NCBI GenBank assembly: GCA_019930625.1
Contig: CP082844.1
Span: 6,882,001-6,946,000, forward strand
Direction: 5' to 3'
Origin: Nocardia asteroides
GTDB taxonomy: Bacteria; Actinomycetota; Actinomycetes; Mycobacteriales; Mycobacteriaceae
Length of the DNA: 64,000 nucleotides
Shown: positions 23,135 to 31,144 of the stretch, one piece after another
Numbering within the stretch: the stretch's first letter is position 1
Layout: every line of letters starts with the position of its first letter
The notes under the pieces: generated by a model
Told to the model about the DNA's origin: nothing
Database searches by the model: none
The model's input: only the letters and a program-made list of their open reading frames with translations
Program-made: the position numbers and the translations under genes

Positions 23135-23962
23135 ATGACTTCGTCTTCTCCGGCGCCCGGAGCGGCCGCCTCGCCGACCAAGTTCGAGATCTTCCACGGT
23201 CTGCATCACCGTGACCGGCCCCTCGTACTGCCCAACGCCTGGGACTTCGCGTCGGCCGCGCTGCTGGCGACCGAGGGATTCCCGGCGATCGGCACCACCA
23301 GCCTCGGCGTCGCCGCCGCGGCAGGGCTGGCCGATGGGGCGGGCAGAACGAAGGCGGAAACGCTCGCTTCCGCCCGTCGCCTGGCGCGGCTACCGATCCC
23401 CGTGACCGTCGACATCGAGGGTGGCTTCGACGAGCGGCCCGGCGCTGTAGCGGATTTCGTCGAACAGCTCGCCGCCTGGGGGATCGCGGGCGTCAACCTG
23501 GAAGACGGCCGTGCGGGATCGGCGCTGGCGACGCCGGAGCACCAGGCCACACTGATCGCCGCGATCAAGGAACGCACGCCTGAAATGTTCGTCAATGCCC
23601 GTATCGACACCTACTGGCTGGGTCTCGATCACGGCTCGACCCACGCCCGCGTGCGACGGTACGCGGCGGCCGGAGCCGACGGCGTCTTCCTGCCGGGCCT
23701 GACCGACCCGGAGCGCATCCGGCGGCTCGTGGCGGCGACGGAATTGCCGGTCAACGTCCTCTATGCCGCCACCGGCCCCGGCGTCGCGACGCTGACCGGA
23801 CTCGGCGTGCGCCGGATCAGCACCGGGTCGCTGCTCTACCGCTCGGCGCTGTCGGCCGCGGTGGAGGTCGCACGCTCCGTGCGGGACGACGCCTCCCCTG
23901 CGTCCGGCGTCGTGAGCTACACCGATATCCAACGCCTGCTGCCTGCGCACACCAGCCAGTGA
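23135..23962 (+). CDS. Isocitrate lyase/phosphoenolpyruvate mutase family protein
   Basis: A 275-residue TIM-barrel protein of the ICL/PEPM superfamily. The substrate/metal-binding strand motifs are visible: LVLPNAWDFASAAL, PVTVDIEGGFDE, GVNLEDGRAGSAL (equivalent to the xEDx metal contact) and MFVNARIDTYWL. The catalytic KKCGH-type loop of isocitrate and methylisocitrate lyases is missing, so it belongs to the oxaloacetate-decarboxylase or carboxyphosphonoenolpyruvate-like branch of unknown substrate. Divergent from its probable regulator. Confidence 0.87.
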   Translation: MTSSSPAPGAAASPTKFEIFHGLHHRDRPLVLPNAWDFASAALLATEGFPAIGTTSLGVAAAAGLADGAGRTKAETLASARRLARLPIPVTVDIEGGFDERPGAVADFVEQLAAWGIAGVNLEDGRAGSALATPEHQATLIAAIKERTPEMFVNARIDTYWLGLDHGSTHARVRRYAAAGADGVFLPGLTDPERIRRLVAATELPVNVLYAATGPGVATLTGLGVRRISTGSLLYRSALSAAVEVARSVRDDASPASGVVSYTDIQRLLPAHTSQ

Positions 23963-24111
23963 GCAGCGATTCGTCCGGAACTCGAGAAAGCATGGACCAC
24001 TTCGCCCTCAGCTGTCGGCGAGCGGGTCCACTCCGGCCGCGTCGCCTGCGACGCACGAGTGGCGATGCCCCCGACGCGTCCGGCCGGAGCAGCGCCGTTT
24101 CCGCCGCCGAG

Positions 24112-24603
24112 TCAGTGCTTCTGCACCACGCGCTCTCCTTCGCCGGGTTTCCAGATGGTGATGTCGAGGTGGTCGCCCGCTACCTCCACCGTCGACGCCC
24201 CGGTGAGCTCGGCGACGTAGAAGTGGTCGAACTCCTGACCTCGGATGTCGAAGCCGGTCTCATCGAACAGTTGCTGAGCGAAGCGGGTGTGCACCTCCCG
24301 GTCGGGGAGGTCCATGACGGTGCCGAACAGTTTGGCGTCGCCGTCGGACACGTTCGTGTCGACCGTGGCGGTGTGCAGGCAGAAGCGCGGATCCCGGGCG
24401 AGGTCGCGGAACTTGGTGGTGCCCGGCATCCCCGCGATCACGAGCAACCCCTCGAAGACCCGCGGCTCGATCGGGCTGATCCGCGGGTAACCGTCGGAAC
24501 GGAGGGTGCCGAGCATGCAGAGATTCCCCGCGGCCCGGTGCCTGCGCAGGAAGACCTCGGCGATATGCGGCGCTTCTTCGGTGAATCGGCTCCAAGTGGT
24601 CAT
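24112..24603 (-). CDS. Pyridoxamine 5'-phosphate oxidase family protein (FMN/F420-binding split barrel)
   Basis: A 163-residue split-beta-barrel protein: GNLCMLGTLRSDGYPRISPI forms the first strands and the flavin-binding turn, and GLLVIAGMPGTTKFRDLARD the central phosphate-binding part. In actinobacteria such proteins bind FMN, F420 or heme and reduce assorted substrates. Family members close to true PdxH are longer, so PLP synthesis is unlikely. It is divergent from a WYL-domain regulator, which probably represses or activates it. Confidence 0.82.
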   Translation of the reverse strand: MTTWSRFTEEAPHIAEVFLRRHRAAGNLCMLGTLRSDGYPRISPIEPRVFEGLLVIAGMPGTTKFRDLARDPRFCLHTATVDTNVSDGDAKLFGTVMDLPDREVHTRFAQQLFDETGFDIRGQEFDHFYVAELTGASTVEVAGDHLDITIWKPGEGERVVQKH

Positions 24604-24619
24604 GCCGAGGACGGTACGG

Positions 24620-24650
24620 CGAAAACTTGCCGTCTTCTGTCAAGGTTTCC
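24620..24650. promoter_or_regulatory. Imperfect inverted repeat between PNPOx and WYL regulator
   Basis: CGAAAACTTGCC (24620-24631) and GTCAAGGTTTCC (24639-24650) form an inverted repeat with 9 of 12 pairs matching, in the 63-bp divergent gap. It is a possible binding site for the WYL regulator. The match is only moderate. Confidence 0.4.
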
Positions 24651-24666
24651 GGCTAGTGTCGCGGGC

Positions 24667-25665
24667 ATGCGGGCGAGTCGACTGGTGCAACTGCTTCTGC
24701 TGTTGCAGACCCGGGGCCGGCTGACCGCGCCGGAACTCGCGCGGGAACTGGAGGTCTCGGTGCGCACCGTCTATCGCGATGTCGAAGCCCTCTCGGCGGC
24801 GGGTGTCCCGGTCTACAGCGAGCCGGGTCGCGCGGGTGGCGTGCGGCTGCTGGACGGCTACCGCACCCGGCTCACCGGCCTCACCACCGACGAGGCCGAC
24901 GCGGTGCTGCTGGCCGGATTGCCCGGCGCCGCAGCCGATCTCGGGCTCGGCACCGTGCTGGCCACCGCGCAGTTGAAGGTGCTCGCCGCGCTGCCACCGG
25001 AACTGCGCGGACGCGCGACGCGCATCGCCGAGCGGGTGTACGTCGACGCGCCGGGCTGGTTCCACCGACCGGACGAGACGCCGACGCTCGCGACGATCGC
25101 CGACGCGCTCTGGCACGACCGCACGCTGCGCGTGCGCTACGGCCGCAAGGACACGGTGGTCGAGCGCTTGCTGGACCCGCTCGGGCTGGTGCTCAAGGCA
25201 GGCACCTGGTACCTGGTCGCCCGGAGCGGGCGCACGCCCCGCTCGTATCGGGTGGGCCGGATCCTCTCCGCCGAACCGACCGGCGAATCGTTCGACCGCC
25301 CCGCCGAATTCGACCTGCGCGCGCACTGGAGCGACGCCGCCGACGATTTCGCGCGTTCGATGCTGCGCGTCCGGGCGCGCTGCCGGATCGCCGCCACCCA
25401 CCTGCGGTTGCTGCGGCTGATGAACGATCCGGCAGCGGTCGCGGAGGCACAAGCCTCCGCGGGACCGCCCGATGCCGAAGGGTGGGTCGAAGTGGTCGTG
25501 CCGTCCGAGTCCTTCGAGGTGCTCGCGCACGCGCTTCTTCCCCTCGGCGAGTTCGTCGAAGTGCTGGAACCGCCGCAGCTGCGCGCACAGCTCGCGGCGA
25601 CGGCCGCCGCCATGCATGCGCGCTACCGCGGAGGTAGTTCTCCCGCACCCGCCCGGTTCGGCTAG
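24667..25665 (+). CDS. YafY-type regulator: N-terminal HTH and WYL domain
   Basis: A 332-residue regulator. The N-terminal DeoR-like helix-turn-helix reads [20 protein letters not shown] and [18 protein letters not shown] ligand-sensing domain follows; its name-giving triplet appears as WYL in [15 protein letters not shown] near residue 180. A C-terminal WCX-like extension ends the protein. WYL domains sense nucleic acid or small-molecule ligands. ATG 24667 lies shortly after TAGTGT, a possible -10 at 24655-24660, so the transcript may be leaderless. It ends 4 bp inside the convergent epoxide hydrolase gene. Confidence 0.9.
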   Translation: MRASRLVQLLLLLQTRGRLTAPELARELEVSVRTVYRDVEALSAAGVPVYSEPGRAGGVRLLDGYRTRLTGLTTDEADAVLLAGLPGAAADLGLGTVLATAQLKVLAALPPELRGRATRIAERVYVDAPGWFHRPDETPTLATIADALWHDRTLRVRYGRKDTVVERLLDPLGLVLKAGTWYLVARSGRTPRSYRVGRILSAEPTGESFDRPAEFDLRAHWSDAADDFARSMLRVRARCRIAATHLRLLRLMNDPAAVAEAQASAGPPDAEGWVEVVVPSESFEVLAHALLPLGEFVEVLEPPQLRAQLAATAAAMHARYRGGSSPAPARFG

Positions 25666-26876
25666 CGCCGGGTGCGGAAGAACTCGCGGACGTCCGCGGT
25701 CAGCAGGTCCGGCGCTTCCATCGCCGCGAAATGCCCGCCGCGGTCGAATTCGGTCCACCGGACGATGTTGTGCGCGTCTTCGGCGAGTTTGCGGATCGAG
25801 AGGTCACCGGGGAACAGCGCCGCCGCGGTCGGCACGTCGGACTTCCGCACAAGCGCTCCCCAGGCCGCGGATTCGCTGTAGAGCCGCAGCGAGGAGGCGA
25901 AGGTTCCGGTGAACCAGTACAGGCTGACATTGGTCAGCAGCGCGTCCCGGCCCACCGCGTCCTCGGGCAGTTCGATCGCCGGATTCGTGTACTGCCGGAA
26001 CAGGTCGGCGATCCAGGCCAACAGCCCGGCGGGCGAGTCGTGGATGCCGATCGCCAGCGTCTGCGGACGGTTGGCTTGCAGCGTCGCGTAGTCGTAGCGG
26101 GCATAGCTCTCCGGGCCGGTCAGCGTGGCCAGCTTCGCCTGATCCTCCTGGCTGTACCCGGCCTGCGCACCCGCCGAGGACCACTCGCCCGCAGCCGCCT
26201 CCTCCGCCCCGCCCCACAAGTCGGTATCGCCGCTGTCCCACGCGGGGATCGTGAGCGGACCGTTCACGTGCAGGCCCGCGAGGTGCTCGCGGGCGATATG
26301 GCCCAACCGAGCGGCGATGAAGTACCCCGCGTCGCCGCCCTGCACGCCGTAGCGGTCATAGCCGAGGCGCGCCATGAGCGCGGCGACCACCTCCGCGAAC
26401 CGCTCGGTCGAGCCAGCACCCGGGTCCGGGGACACCTCGGAGAACGCGAAGCCCGGCAGTGAGGGCACGACCAGGTGAAACGCGTCGGCCGGGTCGCCAC
26501 CGTGCGCGCGGGGATCGCTCAGCGGTCCGAGCACCTCCAGGAACTCGACGAACGACGCGGGCCAGCCGTGGTTGAGCACCAACGGCAGCGCATCCGGCTC
26601 CGGCGAGCGGACGTGCAGGAAGTGCACCTGCTGCCCGTCGATGCCGGTGACGAAGTGGGGCAGTTCGTTCAGCTTCGCTTCGACGGCGCGCCAGTCGAAT
26701 TCGGTGCGCCAGTACTCGGCCAGCGGACGCAGATAGGACACCCGCATACCCTTGTCCCACTTGGCGCCGGGCAGGTCGTTCGGCCATGGCGTGCCGGCGA
26801 GGCGGCGATGCAGGTCGTCGATCTTCTCCTGCGGGATATCGATGCGGAAGGGGCGAATGTCCTGGTCGGTAGTCAT
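25662..26876 (-). CDS. Epoxide hydrolase (alpha/beta hydrolase with EHN domain)
   Basis: A 404-residue epoxide hydrolase. The N-terminal EHN segment begins [20 protein letters not shown]. The alpha/beta core has the oxyanion loop [14 protein letters not shown] and the nucleophile elbow [12 protein letters not shown], whose Asp attacks the epoxide. A lid with the SPAGLLAWI region and the catalytic His in [13 protein letters not shown] follow. Expected reaction: opening of an epoxide to a vicinal diol. ATG 26876 (MTTDQD) is chosen; the track start at 26885 adds three residues. It is divergent from a second WYL regulator. Confidence 0.92.
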   Translation of the reverse strand: MTTDQDIRPFRIDIPQEKIDDLHRRLAGTPWPNDLPGAKWDKGMRVSYLRPLAEYWRTEFDWRAVEAKLNELPHFVTGIDGQQVHFLHVRSPEPDALPLVLNHGWPASFVEFLEVLGPLSDPRAHGGDPADAFHLVVPSLPGFAFSEVSPDPGAGSTERFAEVVAALMARLGYDRYGVQGGDAGYFIAARLGHIAREHLAGLHVNGPLTIPAWDSGDTDLWGGAEEAAAGEWSSAGAQAGYSQEDQAKLATLTGPESYARYDYATLQANRPQTLAIGIHDSPAGLLAWIADLFRQYTNPAIELPEDAVGRDALLTNVSLYWFTGTFASSLRLYSESAAWGALVRKSDVPTAAALFPGDLSIRKLAEDAHNIVRWTEFDRGGHFAAMEAPDLLTADVREFFRTRR

Positions 26877-26896
26877 GTCCACCACGGTAGGAAGCG

Positions 26897-26919
26897 CTTA
26901 GGACGCGATCGTTCCTAAG
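26897..26919. promoter_or_regulatory. Inverted repeat operator between epoxide hydrolase and WYL regulator
   Basis: CTTAGGA (26897-26903) and TCCTAAG (26913-26919) are perfect inverted arms around a 9-bp spacer containing the self-complementary CGATCG. The site is centred in the 62-bp divergent gap, a good candidate operator of the adjacent WYL regulator. Confidence 0.6.
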
Positions 26920-26938
26920 TTTCCGGCATTGTGGCGTA

Positions 26939-27907
26939 ATGCTCGAAACGTCGGCTCGCCTGCTCAAACTGCTGGCCCTGCTGCAGACCCATCGCGACTG
27001 GACCGGCGCCGAACTGGCCGAACGGCTCGGCGTCACCGGGCGCACGGTGCGCCGCGACGTCGATCGGCTTCGGGAACTCGGCTACCCGGTCCACGCCACC
27101 CAGGGCGCCGCCGGATACCGCCTCGGCGCGGGGGCCGCGCTGCCGCCGCTGCTGCTCGACGACGAGGAAGCCGTCGCGGTGGCGGTGGGCCTGCGCGGCG
27201 CCTCCGCCGGCACCGTGACCGGGCTCGAGGAGGCGTCGCTGCGCGCGCTGACCAAGCTGGAACAGGTGCTGCCGCCCCGCTTGCGCCATCGGGTCCGCAC
27301 GCTGCGCGGCGCCACCTTGCGCGTCGGCGCGCCCGGCAGCGACGTCCGGCCGGACACCCTCCTGGCCGTCGCTGAAGCGTGCCAGCGCCACGAACGGTTG
27401 CGGTTCGACTATCGCGCGCTCGACGGCGCGCCCAGTGTCCGCACCGTCGAGCCGCACACCCTCGTGCACTTCAGCAGACACTGGTACCTGGTCGCCTGGG
27501 ACGTGGGCCGCGCCGACTGGCGCACCTTCCGTGCCGACCGGATCACCCCGCGGATCCCGACCGGTCCCCGATTCGCACCGCGGGAACCGCCGGAAGGCGA
27601 TGTCGCGGCGTATCTTTCGATGCGGCTGTCCACCCGGGCCTGGCCGCGGCAGGCGACGGTACTGCTGCACGGCTCCGCGGAGTATGCCGCCGATCGTGTC
27701 TGGCCCGGGATGGGCGTGCTGGAGGCCGTCGACGACCACAGTTGCCGCCTGCTAGTGGGGGCGGAAACACCGGAGCAGTTGGTGTGGATGATCACCTCGG
27801 TCGATCTCGACTTCACACTGCTCGCCGGTCCGCCGGAACTCGTCGAAGCCCTGCGGGCCCAGGCCGCCCGATGCGAGCGAGCGCTGCGCGCCTTCCCCGC
27901 ACCGTAG
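26939..27907 (+). CDS. YafY-type regulator: HTH and WYL domain
   Basis: A 322-residue second WYL-family regulator, similar in layout to the one at 24667. The N-terminal HTH reads LLKLLALLQTHRDWTGAELA then GVTGRTVRRDVDRL. The WYL triplet is in VHFSRHWYLVAWDV near residue 184. The WCX-like C-terminus (VDDHSCRLLVGAETPEQLVW) may help oligomerisation or ligand binding. It is divergent from the epoxide hydrolase, so epoxide or diol metabolites are plausible signals (inference). It is convergent with the FAD monooxygenase, 12 bp apart. Confidence 0.9.
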   Translation: MLETSARLLKLLALLQTHRDWTGAELAERLGVTGRTVRRDVDRLRELGYPVHATQGAAGYRLGAGAALPPLLLDDEEAVAVAVGLRGASAGTVTGLEEASLRALTKLEQVLPPRLRHRVRTLRGATLRVGAPGSDVRPDTLLAVAEACQRHERLRFDYRALDGAPSVRTVEPHTLVHFSRHWYLVAWDVGRADWRTFRADRITPRIPTGPRFAPREPPEGDVAAYLSMRLSTRAWPRQATVLLHGSAEYAADRVWPGMGVLEAVDDHSCRLLVGAETPEQLVWMITSVDLDFTLLAGPPELVEALRAQAARCERALRAFPAP

Positions 27908-27919
27908 CGGCCGCGGCGG

Positions 27920-29020
27920 CTAGCAGCTCCAATCCAGAACGGAGGCGAGCGATCTGAGCTGCACCGAGGCGGGGATCGCCCGCACCACGGCGTCACGGAA
28001 CGCGACGGCGGGCGGAAACGACAGTTGCGCCGCCGCGCCGAGTCGGCGGGAACGGGACGCGATCATCCGGGTGCGCCGCCCGCGCTCCCGGTCGTAGCCG
28101 GCCAGGCCGCCGCCCGCGGCGGCCACCCTGCTCAGCACCACCGCGTCCTCCAGGGCTTGGCAAGCGCCTTGCCCGAGGGTGGGCATCATGGCGTGCGCCG
28201 CGTCGCCGACGAGCGCGATCCGCCCTGCTATATAGGTTTTCAATGCGGGCAGGTCGTAGAGGTCGTGCTTCAGCACCTCGGCTTCCCCTGCCGCGGCGAG
28301 CAGAGCGGGAATCGGCTCGTGCCATCCGCCGAAGCGCGCGCGCAACTCGGCCAACCCGCCGCTCGGCGTGGCCTCGGGCAGGTTCGCGGTGGCGAAGCAG
28401 TAGACCCGGCCGTCGGCGAGCGGGACGTAACCGAAACGTTCGCCGCGTCCCCAGCTCTCGCCCATCTCACCGACCGGCTCGTGCGGCGTGACGACCACAC
28501 GCCACGCGGTATAGCCGCCGTAGCGGGGCCGTACCTCGCCGCACACGGCACGACGCACCACGCTGCGAATGCCGTCGGCGCCGACGACGACGTCGCCGCT
28601 GGATGTGCCGGCCGAATGCACCACCGTGCCGTCGGTTCCGGCCTCGGTCACGGTGACACCGGTGCGCAGCTGCTCCCCGGGGATCGCGGAGCGCAGCGTG
28701 TGCACCAGATCGGCACGGTGCAGCATGATCGGACTGCCGTATCGCGCCCGGATCGCCTCGGCGTCCATCCTGGTCAGCCAGCGCCCCGCCTGGTCACGGA
28801 TGCCCGCCGCGCCTTCCTCGACGGCCCGTGCACGCACTTCCTCGCCGACACCGAGCGCGTCGAGGGCGCGAAGAGCGTTGGGCCACAGGGACAATCCCGC
28901 CCCGACCTCGGTGATCTCGGCGGCGCGCTCGAGCACCTCGACCTGCCATCCCCGCCGCAGGAAGGCCACCGCCGTCGCCAGACCACCGATGCCACCGCCC
29001 ACGATGAGCGCCTTCGACAT
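27920..29020 (-). CDS. FAD-dependent monooxygenase (aromatic hydroxylase type)
   Basis: A 366-residue group A flavoprotein monooxygenase. The N-terminal dinucleotide fold is IVGGGIGGLATAVAFLRRGW. The DG motif is VVVGADGIRSVVRRAV, and the GD motif with FAD ribityl contact is ALVGDAAHAMMPTLGQGACQ. These enzymes use NAD(P)H and O2 to hydroxylate aromatic rings or inactivate drugs; the substrate is not readable. ATG 29020 is preceded by GGGGAAG, while the upstream start at 29068 lies in the operator. It is divergent from a TetR gene and flanked by two operator palindromes. Confidence 0.9.
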   Translation of the reverse strand: MSKALIVGGGIGGLATAVAFLRRGWQVEVLERAAEITEVGAGLSLWPNALRALDALGVGEEVRARAVEEGAAGIRDQAGRWLTRMDAEAIRARYGSPIMLHRADLVHTLRSAIPGEQLRTGVTVTEAGTDGTVVHSAGTSSGDVVVGADGIRSVVRRAVCGEVRPRYGGYTAWRVVVTPHEPVGEMGESWGRGERFGYVPLADGRVYCFATANLPEATPSGGLAELRARFGGWHEPIPALLAAAGEAEVLKHDLYDLPALKTYIAGRIALVGDAAHAMMPTLGQGACQALEDAVVLSRVAAAGGGLAGYDRERGRRTRMIASRSRRLGAAAQLSFPPAVAFRDAVVRAIPASVQLRSLASVLDWSC

Positions 29021-29066
29021 GGCTTCCCCTTTCTCCGGACCGCTCGGCGAGCAGCTGTCACGGACC

Positions 29067-29126
29067 ATACTACGAATGTAGTAGCGAATCCCGGGCCTGT
29101 AGCACGGATCACTACTGCTGTAGTAT
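29067..29126. promoter_or_regulatory. Two ACTAC-N4-GTAGT operators with embedded divergent -10 boxes
   Basis: TACTACGAATGTAGTA (29068-29083) and CACTACTGCTGTAGTA (29110-29125) share the palindrome ACTAC-N4-GTAGT. Each overlaps a -10-like TAGTAT: on the minus strand at 29067-29072 for the monooxygenase, and on the plus strand at 29121-29126 for tetR. The plus -10 lies 7 bp before the tetR ATG, so that mRNA may be leaderless. TetR binding would shut both genes. Confidence 0.8.
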
Positions 29127-29133
29127 CAGTGGC

Positions 29134-29691
29134 ATGTCCACCAAGCGCGAGATCGTGTTGGACGCGGCGATCGACCTGCTGGGATCCCGGGGCACCCGCG
29201 CGCTCACCCACCGCGCGGTCGACGAGGCCGCGGGCATGCCGGCCGGCTCGGCCTCCAACTACTTTCGCACCCGAGAGGCGCTGCTGACCGGAATCGCCGA
29301 GCGGCTCGAGGCGCGCGACTACGCGGATTGGGCAGCGCTCAACCGGCAACCCGCCCCCGGCACGATCGAGGAACTCGTCGACGGCATGGCAGCCTTCGTC
29401 GTATACGCCGTGCGGACCGACCGTGTGCGGACACTGGCTCGATACGCGCTGTTCCTGGAGGCGCAAACCACGCCCGCGTTGCGCGAGACCGTGCGGCGCG
29501 GGCACCGCAGGTTGACCGAATGGGCCGCGGGCCTGCTGGCGGCGGTCGGCGGCGACCAGGCGATGACGCAGATCTTGGTGGGCCAATTCGACGGCATCAT
29601 CCTGCACCAATTGGTGGACCCGGCGCCGGACTTCGATCCGCGCCCCATGCTCGGCCGGTTGGTGCGCACACTGATCGCTTCCAGAGGTTGA
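29134..29691 (+). CDS. TetR-family transcriptional regulator
   Basis: A 185-residue repressor. The N-terminal helix-turn-helix is REIVLDAAIDLLGSRGTRAL followed by THRAVDEAAGMPAGSASNYF. The C-terminal helical ligand and dimer domain resembles TetR_C groups found with monooxygenases. It is divergent from the FAD monooxygenase, with one operator copy over each promoter, so it probably represses both and is released by the monooxygenase substrate. The inducer is unknown. Confidence 0.93.
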   Translation: MSTKREIVLDAAIDLLGSRGTRALTHRAVDEAAGMPAGSASNYFRTREALLTGIAERLEARDYADWAALNRQPAPGTIEELVDGMAAFVVYAVRTDRVRTLARYALFLEAQTTPALRETVRRGHRRLTEWAAGLLAAVGGDQAMTQILVGQFDGIILHQLVDPAPDFDPRPMLGRLVRTLIASRG

Positions 29692-29781
29692 TGTACGCGC
29701 GACATCGGCATCCCGGCACCGCGTTCCACCGAAGGCCCCGGCGCTGCCAGGAACTCGCTGAATCTCCCTGAGGGTCGTCTC

Positions 29782-31086
29782 TCAGAAGAACGTGTGCAGG
29801 AGATCGACCACCCGGGGCGTCGCAGCGTCGGCGTCATCGATCACGGGAATGAGCCGCCATTTGTCGAACGCCGTGCACGGATGCGAAAGACCGAGGCGCA
29901 CGACCGCGCCGATCGGCAATTCCGTCGCGGCGCCACCCGGCAGCCGGAGGAAGGCGTGCTGGTCGTTGAGCGCGGAGACCGAGGCGCCCGGGTCCAGCGC
30001 GTCGCCGCCAGGTCCCGCGACGCGTTGCGGGATCGGAAGCCCCTCGTCGAACGGCAGATCGCGTTTGCCCGCGTCGAGCAACGCGAGTCCGGGCTCCGGG
30101 CGCGAGAGAGTTCGCGCCCAGCCGTGCATCGCCGAACGCAGCGGCCGCGCGCATCCGGGCGCGACCAGAGGCGACATGCTCGCGTAGAAGCCGTCGTCGT
30201 GGATGACGTACGCCCCAGAGCGCAGGACGACCGTCGTCGCGACACCGTGGCTGCCCTGTTCGTCGGAGAGCGGGGCGAGGTACTCGAGCGCCAGCTCCGG
30301 ATAGGCGCTGCCACCCGCGGTGACGATCGCCGGACCCCGGTATCGCCCGGCCGCGGCGAGTTCCCGGTGCAGGCGGGCGAGTGCGGCGAGATAGTCGTGC
30401 ACCGCGCGGAGGCCGTTGGCGGTGCGGTCGTGCGCGAGCGCGCCTTCGTAGCCGCCCACCCCGGCCAGCGACAGCCGGGACGCCGCGTCGATCGCCCGCG
30501 CCACATCGTGCGCTTGCTCCACCGTGCGCGCGCCGGTCCTGCCGTTCGGGCCGCCGAGTTCCACCAGCACCCGGATCCGCTCTCCCTCCGGGGCGGTGCG
30601 CAGGTGCGCGTCCATCAGCGCGACCGTTTCGACGCTGTCGGCCCAGCAGACGAACTCGAAAGACGGGTCACGCGCCGACTCCGCCGCCACCCAGCGCAGT
30701 CCGACCGGATCGACCAGCGCGTTGGCCAGCAGCACCCGCGCGACGCCGAAGGATCGCGCCACCTGCGTCTGCCAGATGGTGGCCAGGGTGATGCCCCACG
30801 AGCCCGCCGCCAGCTGGTCGGCCCACAGCTGCGGGGCCATCGTCGTCTTGCCGTGCGGCGCCAGCCGCACGCCTGCCGCGCGGACCCAATCGGCCATCAC
30901 CGCGATGTTCGTCGCCACGGCCGCGCGATCCACGGTGAGCACCGGCGTCTCCAGCTGCTCGAGCGTCGGCGCGGTGGCGCGGAACTCCCGCACGGTGCGT
31001 CCCCAGGCCGCCGGTGGCATGCCCTTGTGCTCGGGACCGATCCGGCGGTCCGCGAGCGCCGCTACGGCTGCTTCGTCGATCTGCAC
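29782..31086 (-). CDS. PLP-dependent D-amino-acid deaminase/aldolase (D-threonine aldolase fold)
   Basis: A 434-residue fold type III PLP enzyme (alanine-racemase N-terminal barrel). The PLP lysine is probably in LAPHGKTTMAP near residue 79. The metal-binding pair of DSD/D-TA enzymes is seen as HPCTAF near the C-terminus (HxC), with an upstream GAYVIHDDGFY region. Family members are D-threonine aldolases and D-serine dehydratases; the long N-terminal helix is typical of actinobacterial amino-acid deaminases. It probably degrades D-amino acids. Single gene, downstream of ppc. Confidence 0.83.
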   Translation of the reverse strand: MQIDEAAVAALADRRIGPEHKGMPPAAWGRTVREFRATAPTLEQLETPVLTVDRAAVATNIAVMADWVRAAGVRLAPHGKTTMAPQLWADQLAAGSWGITLATIWQTQVARSFGVARVLLANALVDPVGLRWVAAESARDPSFEFVCWADSVETVALMDAHLRTAPEGERIRVLVELGGPNGRTGARTVEQAHDVARAIDAASRLSLAGVGGYEGALAHDRTANGLRAVHDYLAALARLHRELAAAGRYRGPAIVTAGGSAYPELALEYLAPLSDEQGSHGVATTVVLRSGAYVIHDDGFYASMSPLVAPGCARPLRSAMHGWARTLSRPEPGLALLDAGKRDLPFDEGLPIPQRVAGPGGDALDPGASVSALNDQHAFLRLPGGAATELPIGAVVRLGLSHPCTAFDKWRLIPVIDDADAATPRVVDLLHTFF

Positions 31087-31144
31087 GACGTTCTTCCTAC
31101 CGGACCGGACTGCTCGGCGGTACGGCCCAGGCGGCCCAGGCGGC

